A model generated the notes under the pieces. It had not been told where the DNA came from and searched no databases. It worked only from the letters and a program-made list of their open reading frames with translations. The translations under genes and the position numbers were made by a program. Source: Immersiella caudata (taxonomy: Eukaryota > Ascomycota > Sordariomycetes > Sordariales > Lasiosphaeriaceae). Taken from it: a stretch of DNA of 64,000 bases. Shown piece after piece: positions 11,402 through 23,307 of the stretch. Each line of letters begins with the position of its first letter. The first letter of the stretch is position 1. Location: positions 3,906,001 through 3,970,000 of the forward strand of contig JAULSU010000007.1 of NCBI GenBank assembly GCA_030512335.1, read 5' to 3'.

Positions 11402-12659
11402 TTGGGGGACGACGAGAAGGGATTGGGCCAGGTGAAATTGACAGCTTAGCTGGAGTCTCCAAGGATCAATTTGATGTTTTGCGCTACAGCGTTTCTGTCC
11501 ATGACACTTTCCCGTAAATGGACTTCTGAAGACCCTGTTTTACCTCTCGCGTGTTGCAAGACAATGGATTGTGTGATTTCCAAGGGCTTTCTTTCACCAA
11601 GTGTCTCTCCCTGCTCGTGATCTGGTCGGGTGTGGTCAATGAGCGCGCCATATGCATCGGACCATTGCCAGCCACGCCTGGCCGCCTGCCAAGCCGTCCC
11701 CGCACCGTTGGCAAACGGGCCGACACATCTGATGTTGGCGCTGAAAAGGGCGTTCATGCGAAGCGCCTGCATTGGAAACGACGGCTGTGGACAAATTACG
11801 TGTCGCCTTCTCTTTCCGTCGAAGGGAACAGGGTTGAATTTTTGCGGCCACTGTGGAGGTTCGAACTTGCCGCGTTCCCAGTGCAGCGGGTCGCCCCACC
11901 TGCAAACCCGGGGCCTGCCGCACCCGTCAGCCAGCGCAACCCTTCGTCACACCGCTTCTCTGCAAACCACCTCTCATTGGGGATTGATCTCCCAGACGCC
12001 GACGTCCGATACCACCAATCCAAGCAATCGAAACGTATCCCGCCGGCCCATGCCCGTTGCCAGGATCGGCACTTGGTCCACATCCACGCAAAATGGGTGC
12101 TGTCTTGCGCGCCCACACCCGACGGGTTCCCGATCGGTATCTGCGCATTTACCCCTCTGCCCGGGTTGCACGACCGTTCTCCATTTCGGCCCCTTGGACC
12201 GAGCTAACCTTGACATGATTCATTCCCGGCAGAGGGGCACACAATCGGTCGCCCAGAGACGGGAGATTTACTGGAATCGGTTCCGCCCCCAGTGTTGGCG
12301 TGTGGCTTCCGGGTCTCTGCACTGACGTTACTGGTGCCGCTGAGTTGGGAAGGAGCAGAGACTACTCCCAAGTCAGTGACCCGCTTGATCCCAGCAAAGC
12401 GAAACGCTTCGTCCCGCGGCAGGCAAAGCTGGTCACCAATCACGTCGCGCATCCAACCCTTGTTTGCCCTTGACACCCACCACGGGAACGGCTGGTCTCG
12501 CGCCCCTAGCACCGGGAATAAGTGGGACTCCAGCCATTCCGAGAGTTTGGGTTGTCCTGCGGGTTACCCAAGACATCATCTCGACCCAATGTCCTGGGGC
12601 AACTTCCGCAGGGTCAATCCGCGTGTTCGGTGCTGCAACCCCCATACTCGCCTGTCATC
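11402..12659. other. Intergenic, no gene recognised
   Basis: About 1.26 kb of fairly GC-rich sequence lies between the terpene synthase stop and the methyltransferase start. Overlapping frames are present on both strands, but no domain or consistent exon chain was found. It must contain the methyltransferase promoter. Confidence 0.5.
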
Positions 12660-14045
12660 ATGAGCTCCAGCAACTCACCGTCGTATGCGCAATCGCAGGG
12701 CGACGCCGACTCCGACAAGTTTGAGTTCACCTTTGAGTTTTATCTCGACAGTCGGCGGAGGATCGAGTCTGATGTGAGCACGCTCGTCTTTTTGGCTTTG
12801 GGCGAAAACCCCCCCTCACCCCCCTCACCCCTCCTCCGACACTGGCCACCTTGACGGCGCAGCACTCACTCACATCTTCACGCCACGCAGGTCAGCCCCG
12901 GGCCCGAGTACCGAGAGCAAGTTAACCTCACCTTCCGGATCATCCTGCATCTCTATCTAACATGCGGACAGTGAGACTCAATCTCTCACCGAGAGTATCT
13001 TCGAATACCACAAGGAATATGGACGAACATACCATGCATACCGCGCCGGGTGTAAGCTCCCTGTACCCCGCGCCTCCTCTCTTTTCTCTCACGTAACCTC
13101 AACCAGCCTACCACGTCCCCAACGACGTGATCGAACACGAGCGTCAAGAGAACCAATACGAATTGGTCAAGATCCTCCTAGACGGCCGCCTCTACCTCGC
13201 CCCGCTCTCCAAAGACCCCGCCAAAGCCCCGCGAAAGATCCTCGACCTCGCCACCGGTACCGGCCGTTGGGCCATCGAGATGGCTGACGCCTTTCCTCAC
13301 GCCCAAGTCATCGGCACCGACCTCTCCCCTGTGCAGCCAGAACTCGTTCCGCCCAACCTGCGCTTCGAAATCGACGACGGCAACGACGAGTGGCAGGAGG
13401 GTCCCGACTGGCATGACATCGACTACATCCACTTCCGCTTCACCGTCGTGTCGTGGGCCGACTGGGGGCGCATGCTGCGCGTGGCGTTTGAGCGGTTGCG
13501 TCCCGGCGGGTACGTCGAGATGCAGGAGCCTGATTGCGACGTCTTTAGCGATAACGCCGAGATTCCCGCCTCGAATCCACTTAAGGCGTGGTTCTGCGAT
13601 TTGAGGGCGGCGGCGGCCATGGCGGGCCGCCCGATCGATGCGGTGCCCAATTTGAAGCAGCTGTTTATTGAGGCGGGGTTTGTCGATGTGCAGGAGAAGG
13701 TGTATAAGATTCCCGTCGGGGATTGGCCGCGTGGCAGGAGGCTGAAAAAGATGGGCAGGCTTTGGCGGCAGAATATCGCCGATGGGTTGCCGGGGTTTAG
13801 CTATGCCTTGTGGGATAAGTGGTTGTATCGGACTAGGGAGCAGATCGAGGTGAGTTTTTCCGAACCTTCTGGTTGTTGCTGGTCGCTTGTGTTCGTCGCC
13901 AGTGCCATGGGTGGGGAGTTTTGCTAACCATGGGTTTGATGAACAGGTCCAGCTTGTCGAGGTGAGACAAGCTTTGATGGAGAAGAAAAGCCGTGCCTAC
14001 GAGAGATTTTATGTGGTTTATGGGAGGAAACCGGAGGTTTATTGA
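12660..14045 (+). CDS. LaeA-like SAM-dependent methyltransferase
   Basis: A five-exon model (12660-12773, 12891-12907, 12972-13051, 13107-13849, 13947-14045) closes in frame to 350 residues. The 17-bp second exon is the least certain part. The SLTESIFEYHKEYGR / YHAY / PNDVIEHERQ pattern precedes a class I methyltransferase fold. SAM motif I is ILDLATGTGRWAIEMA, followed by VIGTDLSPVQP and the post-motif LRPGGYVEMQEP. This is the arrangement of the fungal LaeA-like/TAM-domain family, which includes regulators and tailoring enzymes of secondary metabolism. Beside a terpene synthase and P450 it may be a cluster methyltransferase. Substrate and cellular site are not predictable from sequence. Confidence 0.8.
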
Positions 14046-14255
14046 CACATAGCTGGGTATTAGACGGCGTTGGCCCGCCAGATGTTGTCTCCACAGACCG
14101 CTTGCACTCTTGTCTTGTTATGTTATATAATACATATTGCACGAATCCTAGTCTCATGGGAAGCATCGAGACTCATTGATGCATGTTGGGTACTGAACGT
14201 CTTGACTGAAAACTTTCCCTCTTCCAGATAATTGGGCAGTGTCATCATAACTTCC

Positions 14256-15607
14256 TCACGCCATCATAGACGCAGTACACATACCATTGTTCTCCCCGAT
14301 TCGGACCTTTTCTGTCTTGGTCGGATACAGCACATCCGGCAGCTTCTTGATATCCGGGAACTGAACCCCTTGCTTTGCTTCCGGGCTCATCAGCACCTCT
14401 TTCGAGTAGTAATCCGCCCACAGCTGTCCATCTACGAGGTATGAATTTACCGCGAGGAAGTGCGCGAAGTCGTCCAACGGGCTGGGATTGGGATCTTCCT
14501 CCTCGTTTGCGTCTGCTGCTTGAAGCGTGTGGGACTCTAGAAGTCCTTGCATGCCAGCTACACCCAGGTGAACCATCTGCACCCAAAAGTAGGTCATAGT
14601 CATGTGGAAGGACTTGCCGTGGACCTTGCCGCTTTTATCGATGTAGTCTTTGAACCCGTCGAAGATTTTGTCTTTGCCTGTGGCTGGTAAGCATGAGCAA
14701 TACAATATGAAGTAGCAAAGCTTACCGACTCTCCTGCCATACTTGAGCAGCAGAATATATGCCAACCGCAGGTGCGTGTAGTGATCCCAGCTCGGAAGAT
14801 CAAGGGCCTCAAACTGATTCAAGAGGTGCTCTGCAGTGACGGGGTCCTCTTCTGCTTTGGATAACCAGCTCTCCAACTTGGCTGATAGCGCGGCGGGTGA
14901 GCGCATGTCAGACAAAACGTCCTCGACTGGCTTCTTCTTGGCCTCTGTGAGAGTCTCGATCTTCGGTGGAGCGACTGCCTCATTGAGCCAGGTGAATGCT
15001 GCTTCGAGACCACTGGCTTCAGGCCAGGGTGTGGCGATGGAGCTTGTCTCGAAGAATGCCCAATGTCGGTTTTTGAGGAGTTTCTCGAACTCTGAACGGA
15101 TCTTGCCAAGGATTTGCTGGCTCGGGTGGAGATCGACTTTGTTGGCAAGTCTAGTGACGGATGCATCAGTATCACGACCAACATAGTGAAAGACACGGTG
15201 AAAACTTACACCATAATGGGTATCGAGGGGGCAAAGCCTTGCCCTCCTTTGTCAAAATCCGCAAAGAGCAGTCTCTCAAGCTCATCCACACTGTACGACA
15301 ACTGATCCGTATCATTCACATCGACAACCCAGACCAAGGCGACGACAGGAGCTTCCAGCATGGCGTATCGCACGAGCGAGTACATCCTGCCGCATCCGCC
15401 GGCATCGGCCACTCGAGCTGTGAAGCGTGTGCAAGGTTGTATGGTCGATGTCTGAATGTGCAATCCGATGGTGGGGAACGTGTCGATGACCTTGCGTGAC
15501 TTGCTGAGCTTGTAGAGGAGGGTGGTTTTTCCTGCACCTTCCAAGCCCATGATGGAGATGTTGGGGAGGGGGTCATGGTTGAAGAAACGACTGAGGATGC
15601 TCTTCAT
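14256..15607 (-). CDS. ARF-like small GTPase with ~240-residue C-terminal extension
   Basis: Exons 15607-15210, 15150-14726 and 14677-14256 join to 414 residues. The N-terminal part is an ARF/SAR-type G domain: P-loop GLEGAGKT (about 21-28), a G3-like DAGG, G4 NKVD (about 136-139) and G5-like ETSS. It departs from true ARFs: no Gly at position 2 for myristoylation, and the catalytic Gln after DAGG is replaced by Cys, so hydrolysis may be altered. After the G domain come about 240 helical residues (SAKLESWLSKAEEDPVTAEHL, later HLRLAYILLLKYG) of no family I recognise. This is far longer than a normal ARF (~180 residues). Its role could be in trafficking, but that is inference. Confidence 0.75.
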
Positions 15608-16290
15608 TTTGAAAAGCGTTGGAAAGTTGCAGCGGGAGATCGTGAGATGGGAAGCGAGAAAAAAGTCTTCTCGTCTGTGAGGATGTCCTTCTCACGGAAA
15701 CGTGGTTGCCGAGAGAAGATATATAGACTAGGTGCCTAACATGAAACGTGGTCCTCAAACCCACGGTCTATCCCGAATGGCTCCATTGCGCGATAGCGCG
15801 TCTTGGCCAAAGCTGGTGGTTGCGCCAGTGACGCGGCATTTGAGCCAAAGTCTCGATGATGCTGCTGCCTGCCAATGCAAAAAATGGGCGAAAACGTGCC
15901 AACGGTGATGTGGTCTTTTGTTGCGGAGGCATTCGCCGACGTTGCAGACGATTGGCTGTTGTGTTTCGCGGCCTGCGGGTCCTCGCTCGCAGGTGGGCCA
16001 GCCGCCAACAAACACTGCAGTGCACTGCATGCATCGCCTCGCGTTGGCACTGTCACGAGGACGACGACTTCACCCAATCCCATCAAGCCAGTGACCGGTT
16101 GGGCACTCACCGATTGGAAATGCAGAACTACGAGTGCCTATAAACTGGTGGCGGACGACACAGTTTGGAATGCGCGACGGAGGGATGCTCTTTCCTCACC
16201 AAACACTCCCGTCGCTCTGCCAGACCGTAGCTCCAAAAACAGGCAACGGGCACCTTCGTCAACCGAGCCTGGGACCCAGTAATCCCGAAA
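15608..16290. other. Intergenic, no gene recognised
   Basis: About 680 bp lie between the ARF-like start and the NLR relic. Both strands carry incidental frames only. The right part precedes an ATG that opens an NLR-like N-terminus. Confidence 0.45.
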
Positions 16291-16920
16291 ATGGAAGCCC
16301 TAATTGCGATCGGATTGGCAGGCAATGTCGTCCAGCTCTGCAGGACCGCCGCCAAAACTTATTTCGCAAACCGCAGCGGTCAGGGATAGCGGCAATCTCG
16401 ATGCGCTTCCGGACCTCAGGAAAAATGGCGAGTACGCCATGAGACTTGCTGATACGATTAAGGCTCGCCTCTCGAGCGAAAGTCAACAGCTATTTGACGA
16501 AGATTCTGTCCAGCCGGCCGATCACGGCTTGCAACTCGGTGTTCCAGGACTGCCCTCACCTCGAGCCTCAGTACCTTACACTCAAAGACATGGAGCAGTT
16601 CGTGAAGGGTAATTTGTCGTCACATCCATCCATGGCGAGCCTCATTCGCATCTTTCCGGATGAGGCCGGACAGCTCGAACAAGAGATTATCCAAAAGGCG
16701 TTAGGTGTGTTTCTCTGGGTGAAAATTGTCGTGCAGCTCCTCGTCGACGGACTTGAAGCGGGGGACGACTTGAAAGACTTGCAAATCAAAGTTGACTGCC
16801 CTGCCCCCAGACCTCCGAGACCTCTTTGAGCGCATGCTGGCCAAAATGGCGCCTGAGCATAGGGCCCAAGCCGCGGAGATATTCCAAGCGATCCGCGTGT
16901 GGAACACGTTGCTACCCGGG
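16291..16920 (+). pseudogene. NACHT/NLR relic with the NTPase core missing
   Basis: The relic begins MEALIAIGLAGNVVQL, the usual opening of fungal STAND proteins, and soon meets a stop. A second frame (about 16350-16500) continues with DSGNLDALPDLRKNGEYA, still N-terminal region. A third (about 16570-16800) matches the region after the NACHT core: LTLKDMEQFVKG, ASLIRIFPDE and GVFLWVKIVVQLLVDGL. It then passes by a frame change into LPPDLRDLFERMLAKM and ends in VWNTLLPG. The P-loop and Walker B part is absent, so an internal deletion plus frameshifts is inferred. It is a separate copy from the long NLR gene at 17615-23307. It stops abruptly where a laccase fragment on the other strand begins. 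Confidence 0.65.
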
Positions 16921-16963
16921 TGTCTCAGTCAGAGTTGGTTATGGTTGATGATGTGAAACTTAC

Positions 16964-17149
16964 GGAACGGGCGACGGCCAGGTTGGGCCAGGTGCAGGCG
17001 ACATCGGTGTCGATGTTGTAGTTGCCCCAGCAGTGACGGGAGGTCGGACTGTTCACGCAGTACGATCTCTTCTCGTCGACTGGGGCGGCACTAACAGGAG
17101 TCGGTGCCGGTGCCGGGAGGACGACGGCGAGGACACTGAGCAGCTGCAT
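16964..17149 (-). pseudogene. Orphan first exon of a laccase (multicopper oxidase)
   Basis: From the ATG at 17149 a signal peptide is read (MQLLSVLAVVLPAPAPTPVSA). A KR site likely cut by Kex2 follows, then the start of an ascomycete laccase mature chain: YCVNSPTSRHCWGNYNIDTD. The 62-codon exon ends in phase at a good GTAAGT donor (16963). The sequence after the donor runs into an unrelated NLR relic about 40 bases later. None of the copper-binding HxH motifs or later exons is present, so the gene is truncated by a rearrangement. The surviving exon looks undamaged, which suggests a fairly recent break. Confidence 0.6.
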
Positions 17150-17614
17150 CTTGGCTAGAACCGGAAGTTGTCGCTGATGATCAACGAGGAAGATCAGCGC
17201 TCCCTCCATGTCGTCTTTTATGTCCAGTTTTTGCTTCGTGCTCGTATCCCGCCGCAACCGTGGGAATGTTCACGATGATCTTCAGTTCCAAGTTTCTGGA
17301 TCGCATTGCGGGTAGTGCGGGTTCGGGTGGATCGTTGTCGAGCTAGACATCCTGCCTGGGCTAATGGGTCATGCCAAGATGTGTTTGCGGATCCTCCCGA
17401 ATGACACGATTGATAGCGGGCCCATAAGGTTCACACTCAACGAAGCAAGTCCTGTTGCATTCCAAGGCTACAGTGCAGAGTGCTGGGATTCATCGACAGC
17501 GGGAACCCTCTCGGCAGGGACCGTCAAACTGCAAATAGGAACGAGTGACGACATGCGTGGGATGTAGCGAGCCTGATCGATGCAACCCTTAACATTGTAT
17601 TTGCCAAACTCACT
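17150..17614. other. Intergenic
   Basis: These 465 bp hold the upstream region of the laccase fragment and the 3' flank of the long NLR gene. A short + frame at 17364-17567 has no recognisable domain. Confidence 0.4.
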
Positions 17615-20600
17615 TCAACCCACTGGCTGAGCTAAATACAATCCGCTTTCGCAATCTGAGCTGCCCTCGTCACCCAAAGGCCGGGTTGCCTCTTCCTCCT
17701 GCTCCACTTCTTTATCCTCCTCTTCCTCGTCCGACTCACCCCATTCCCCTACTTCACTTTCAACATCGTCTTCGAAAGTAAACTGCCGTTCTATCTCCCC
17801 GGAAATAGCCCTCATGGCCTGTTCGATTTCTTCTTTCCAGTCTTCGATCAGGTCCGCCAAGTCATCGACTTCATCCCCGTTGTGAAAATTCGCTATGTCA
17901 GCCTCCTTCGTCAGTTCCAGAAGCACATCAAAGTTCCAGGCAATTGTCAGTCCCATTCTGCTTCTCACTTCAGCCCTGAAGTACTGGATGAATTCCTTCT
18001 GCTTCGTGCCCCCTCTTTGCTTGTCCTTCAGCACAGCAACGAGAGCGGCGCTCGACCACTCTACCTTCTCCTGCGTAACGAAATGTCTGTCCCGGTTGTA
18101 GAAGGTCCTGTTGTGCTGCTGGAGCACCTTGAATATCTCAAGGGCGTTGTGAGTGGCGGCCGTTATGAAGTGTTCATCGTTCGGCACCCAATTCTCATCC
18201 AGTTCCAAGACTCCCTTGAGTATTTCCGCGGCGTTCTCGGCTCGGTTCTTCAGCGCTTCGATATAAAGCTCCTTGGGAAGCTTTGGGTACCGAAGACTGG
18301 AGCTATTGTAAACGCCGAGGACGTCGAAGTTCTGCACAACCAGCTTAATCACGGTCCGAAAATCCTCATTGTCGGCTTCACTATCTCCTCTGTGGGTGTG
18401 CAGCAGATATCTCAGCGAGTAAGAGGCTGCCGCAAGCCTGCATTGCTTCTCATCGCTGAACCGTCGGAGCGCTGTAGTTCCTGTCTCAGAGACATCAAGG
18501 TATTCTCGCATTTCGATCCACTTGAAATCGATCTGGCCGCTCCCAAAATTTGAGGAAGGTGTTGTGGCGTTGGAATACCTCATCATCGCGCACATGAATC
18601 GGCGGTTGCAACATCCAGCCCGAGGATCTCCAACCCTCTCGCCGCTAAGTGCTATAAACAGGTCTTGGTCTAATCCAGGCGTGACATATCGTGAAGGCAG
18701 AGGCTCATCTTGAGAGGTGGGCCCACACGTTAGTCAAGGATCCTTCGCACGGCGATGGAGTGGGCTTCATGATCACTTACCAGAATCTCCCGAAGGAAAT
18801 GATGCGTTAACGAATGCTTCAAGAAAGGTGGAGGAACTGGAGTCTAAAACCGCCCTGACGTTAAACTGCCGTTCCAGTAGCCACTGGGTGACGTCATAAA
18901 CGTTTGTGTCGGCCCTCGCCACCATACGCTTGTCCCATTTGCGCTCTCGATGCTTCTTTTGCCTTCTCCATGAGGGTTCCCATGACGGTTCCCACCACTT
19001 AGAGTGCCAGCCGAGGGGCACTGAAAACCTTGGCTCCAGATCTTTGAAGTGTTCCTCGCAGCCGTTGGGCTCATTGTAACGCCGGCTTGTTGGGTATTGG
19101 CCCTGCTCAAAACGACACAGTACTGCAAAACACGTCTGCTGTGTCAATTTTCCCCCCAACTTTGACAGGAGAGCCCCGAGGCCGCATATATGGGTGAGAC
19201 AGCTGGCTGCCTCTGTGGTGATGAAGATGTTGGACTGGCCAACGAGGTAATGAAGAAACTCCGTTACCTCCTTGTCATAGCTATAGTAGCCATATGTAGG
19301 GCGAAAGAGGTGGCGGACTAGTGGAGGTGTGATTCGCAGCTTTGATCGCATGCGTGCCTTGTCCATCTCTTTCATCAGTTTGATTATGGAGGGTAGATCC
19401 AGGGGTTCATCTTCCATGCGTATTGAAGATATATCGTGCCATCTGTTGCGTCCAGGGCGAAGGAAAGCTAGTACAGCCTTGTCGATAAAGATCTCTTCTT
19501 CAACCTCGGCGGCATATTCTTTCGCCAGGTCCCAAGAGAGCGGTACAACTGCGTAGACGATGCCAGGATCAGGATTAATGTTTAGTTTGCGTATAAGACG
19601 ACGAACTGTTCCCTCCCTGAAGTAGGAAAAGGAAGGATTCTCGACAGCCGTCGCGATAATCTGACGACTGGGAATCATCGGTGTTGAAACTGTCGGTAAC
19701 GGCTCAAGTTCGTCGCGTTGGAGTTTCGTTTGCCTTCTCCTATTAACGTGATTAGCGTTTAGAAACACACTCCACTTCAAATTCATCATTGTACGGTACT
19801 GACCGGTTGAAGAGGACCATGGCGGCCGAGATGGTTGTGATCAACAACCATCTTGATCGTATCGCGAAGGATGCCGCCAGCGCCGCGAATGCAGCCCAAA
19901 TCTGTGACCACGATCAGAAAGAGGCAAAAACTGGACACCCGTTGATTCCAGAAACTTAAACTCACCACATAAGCGTATTGGTCTGACTCAACCTCTTTAT
20001 GATTTTGATCCGGCCGCAGGCTCACGAGCTTTGTAGGACACCGGCGCCAGCGCAGCAGCATCTCCAGCGCGGGTCCGGGATCCTTACTCCTGGCTGCCTC
20101 CAGAAGCATTTCGTTTGAGACCGGGAGGGGGGGGGGGAATTTCGCAAAAATGTCCTTCACAAAGAATTTCCCTTTTGCTGGTCCTTTGCTCCGCCTCCCT
20201 GCAGCGATAGCCGCAATACTTATTTTGCTCAAGTGGCAACTTCGCCTCGTCCAAGTCTTGGTTCTGCACAAGATCGTCAAATATCTCTTCGAACATCTCA
20301 GGCCAATGGTAAGCGACCACAGAAATGGACTCCTCCCTTGCACTCGACCAATAGGTATCGAAGAGCCAGCGACACTTGAGAACGCAGGCAACTTCCAGTG
20401 GTGACTTTGGTTCGTGGAGAAGCCCATGCGGCTGTAGCCAGGCCCAGTTTGGTCTCAAGAGAGGGTCGAACTTCCAACATTGCGTGGAAGATTCGAGGAG
20501 GAATTGGCGTCTCTCTTTTGGCGTTGGATATTCCTCAGAAATATGTTTGAAGCAGTATAGGCTGGCGTAGTCGAACAAACCCCTTTCCTCTGAGTGCCTA

Positions 20601-23307
20601 TGTAGGAATTCCTCAGACGGCTGCCGCGAATAAAACAGTAAGTGCTGAAGACATGTGAGCGACAGGGGAACAGCCAGGGAGTCACCCAATGTGTCGTTTC
20701 TTCTATTACCTTTGAGATTGTCTAGATAGTCCTTGACTGTTGGATGTGCGAAGGCGACGTGCTTCGAGTCCTTGAGAATGATGACGATGCCTTGGCACCA
20801 GTTTTGGATATCGTCCTGTCGATGAAGGAAGTTCCGTAGATTGACCATACTTTCCCCATTTAAGGCATCGGCGTCGGGCGAGATCAGCGCATAGCGTAGT
20901 TCGTCAATCAGCAATGGCCTTTTGGCACTGTAGATCCAGCCGATGACGCGCCTTGCGTTGTTGCGATGGACCGAGTTCCGGATTCGCTCAAAGGTTCCTC
21001 GATAGACTTCCGCATCGGTCACTGGCAATTCGGAATCCGTAAGATATTTTGCGATATCTCCTGGCGTTCTCAGTTCTTCAATGCGGTTCATCCGAAACCG
21101 GAGAAGGTTGAAACTTCGAGCGTGTCTGTATGCGTTGCGTTAGCACCGTCTGCGACAATGCTTATGCAGCACATACCGCTCAGCCCCTGCGTTGGGCTCG
21201 ACAAGTACGCTTCGGATATTTTCTAGCAGCCCGGGGCTTTCGCCCTTTAACGCTTGGAACGTCCCGCCCTTGGCCATCCTCCACTTGATGTACGTCTCCA
21301 GGTCACCAACATCAGGAGCGAGCTTGACCTCGCTCCAGGTCAGTCCTCCGGAAACTTGGTCGGATTTGGGGACAGGCTGTAGGCGGTAGTTCCTACACTC
21401 TGACCTGATACTTGGGATGTCGCGACCTGTGACGAGGAGTTTCACGGGCAACTTCCAGAGGCCCTCGATGAGCTCGCTTCGACTCAACCCGGGCTCAGAG
21501 CTTTCTTGAAACTCGTCCAAGGCGTCGATTATGACGAAACACGTGAGGCCGTATTTCCGTAACACGTCGACCACGGCTTTCAGGAGGTCCAGGCAAGTCG
21601 TCTGCGTCTTCTCGAGCTCGTCCAAAAGAATATCGCCCATGAGCTTCTCCCTCCCCAGTCCGAAATGCTTGCCGGTGGTCCGGTCCAGGTGATGCCGGAA
21701 AGTTGCCAGGCTAGACTTTCGACCACAGCATCCAATGTTTGCGCCAGCTGGTTGTTTTGGTTTCCATATATCCAAGAAACTCGGTGGTTCTCCGCCTGAC
21801 TACAATGATCGATGATCGTCGAGCTAGACGAATGTTAGTGTCGTGACCCAGATAGCAGCTATGTTTAAATACCAGTCTTTGACATACCATAAAAACGACT
21901 TCCCGGCGCCAGCTGTCTCATTCAGGGTAGTCAGCATGCACTCCATGCACTTAGCTAGGTAAGGTAGGCCGGATCTCCCGCCGTCAGGAACAACGTAGGT
22001 AAGGGAACTCACGCTCTCCAAGACACCAAAGTGAGTGGTGCTTTGGTGTACTGGCAAGCCAATCTTTAAACATGTCGCTGTCGGTGACCCATTTCCCTGT
22101 GCCCGCCACTCGGCGACCGACAATATCCCTGTGCACGGCGGCGGGGTTCAGCCGGTCCCGGTTGCGAAGGTCGTTGACAGCCTTCTGATAGCGACTGACG
22201 TTCTCATCGCGTGTGTGTATCAGTGTTTTCATGGTGTGGGTTGCCGTATTGTAGATCGTGATAGCGTCCTTGAGCCTCTCCTGTGCGGACTTGATTTCCT
22301 CCGCCGTCTCGCCAACCAAAGCGTCTGTCGCCTTGCCAAACTTGGTTTTGGTCATGTACTTCAGGCACTCCACCAAGAGTTGAACCATCCTGGCACATAG
22401 CCTTATGATTGAGGTGAGCCATTCCGTGTCAGCTTGAGTGTCCTCGGTACTCATCCCATCGAGCATTCTGAAAATCCCCATAAGCTCTCCAACTTGATCG
22501 AAAGATTTTTCCACAGCTTCGACAATCATCCCCGCACCTTCTCCCCACTGTATCGTATCTAGTCAGCAAAAGTACACGCGCTCGTCTGGTTGCTTCATAA
22601 CCTAGGTAGGACCACGCACGTCAAGCCGGATTGTAATACTGCTGAGAGCGAGCTTAGCGGTCCCCATACCGGCGCCCTGGGATAGTGTGTTAACAACGCC
22701 AGTCGTGCTGCAGGAGAATCGACACTAGATGAGTCTTTCCTTTGTATCAGCGTACCTCTAGTGCAAGATCACCAACTGCCTTGGCAATTCTCATCAGTGG
22801 AATCCCCTTGCCCATCACCCAGCCCCAAACCCGGCTGTCTGCTCCATTATCCCGGACACTTTGCGGAGTCGTGCCGTCGAGGATTTGTTGAAGTTTAGTG
22901 CTGTCGAATGCCGTTCTTCGGTGCTTCGGGTCAATGCTTTCTATTTGCACCTCGAGGTCTTTGAAGCTGTCACCTAGCTTCTTTCTTTCAACTTTCACTC
23001 GCGTATGTTCGCCTTCCTTGGTCTGGATGAGCGATCTCAATCCGAATAGGCCTGGGGGTTCTTGAGCAGAAACCCCATCAGCTTTACTCTTCTCGTCGCG
23101 TAGGCCCGAGGAAGATTGAGTCGGTTGGGAAGAGCCTCCATCAGGTTCTGTCGTCGGGGTAGTCAAGTGCTGTCCGGCATTTGGACTGTCCGCTGCCAGA
23201 GATGGTCTGGATGAACCCGCTTCGCCTTCTCGACGGCGCCGCTTCCTTTCCTTCGGATCGAGGGTGGCAAACATAGCATGTCTGCGCGACTTGCGATTGG
23301 TCTCCAT
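17615..23307 (-). CDS. NACHT/NLR (STAND) protein, nine exons, two apparent frameshifts
   Basis: Exons: 23307-22756, 22676-22620, 22547-22013, 21912-21888, 21823-21177, 21125-19966, 19901-19804, 19739-18781, 18708-17615, about 1,700 codons. The N-terminus is basic and disordered, then a helical STAND N-terminal-type region (IVEAVEKSFDQVGELMGIF). The NACHT core has P-loop PGAGKSFL (about 382-389, split by an intron), Walker B VIIDALDEF and sensor-like LLVTGRD. A winged-helix-like part (ARRVIGWIYSAKRPLLIDEL) follows, then a C-terminal half resembling diverged ankyrin-type repeats and an acidic tail. Exon 7 (98 bp) encodes a hydrophobic stretch (WAAFAALAASFA) that might be a membrane segment. Two frame breaks stand out: near 21700, and at an 11-G run at 20127-20137 where one base fewer restores frame. 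Such proteins mediate non-self recognition and cell death in fungi. It may be a recent pseudogene or a sequence-error case. Confidence 0.7.

Noticed and set aside
11551..12325. Overlapping 200-codon frames between terpene synthase and methyltransferase
   Set aside because: Several frames overlap on both strands with equal openness and no family pattern, as expected for GC-rich non-coding DNA.
17364..17567. 67-codon frame near the laccase fragment
   Set aside because: It shows no domain, signal peptide or splice continuation, so it cannot be supported as a gene.
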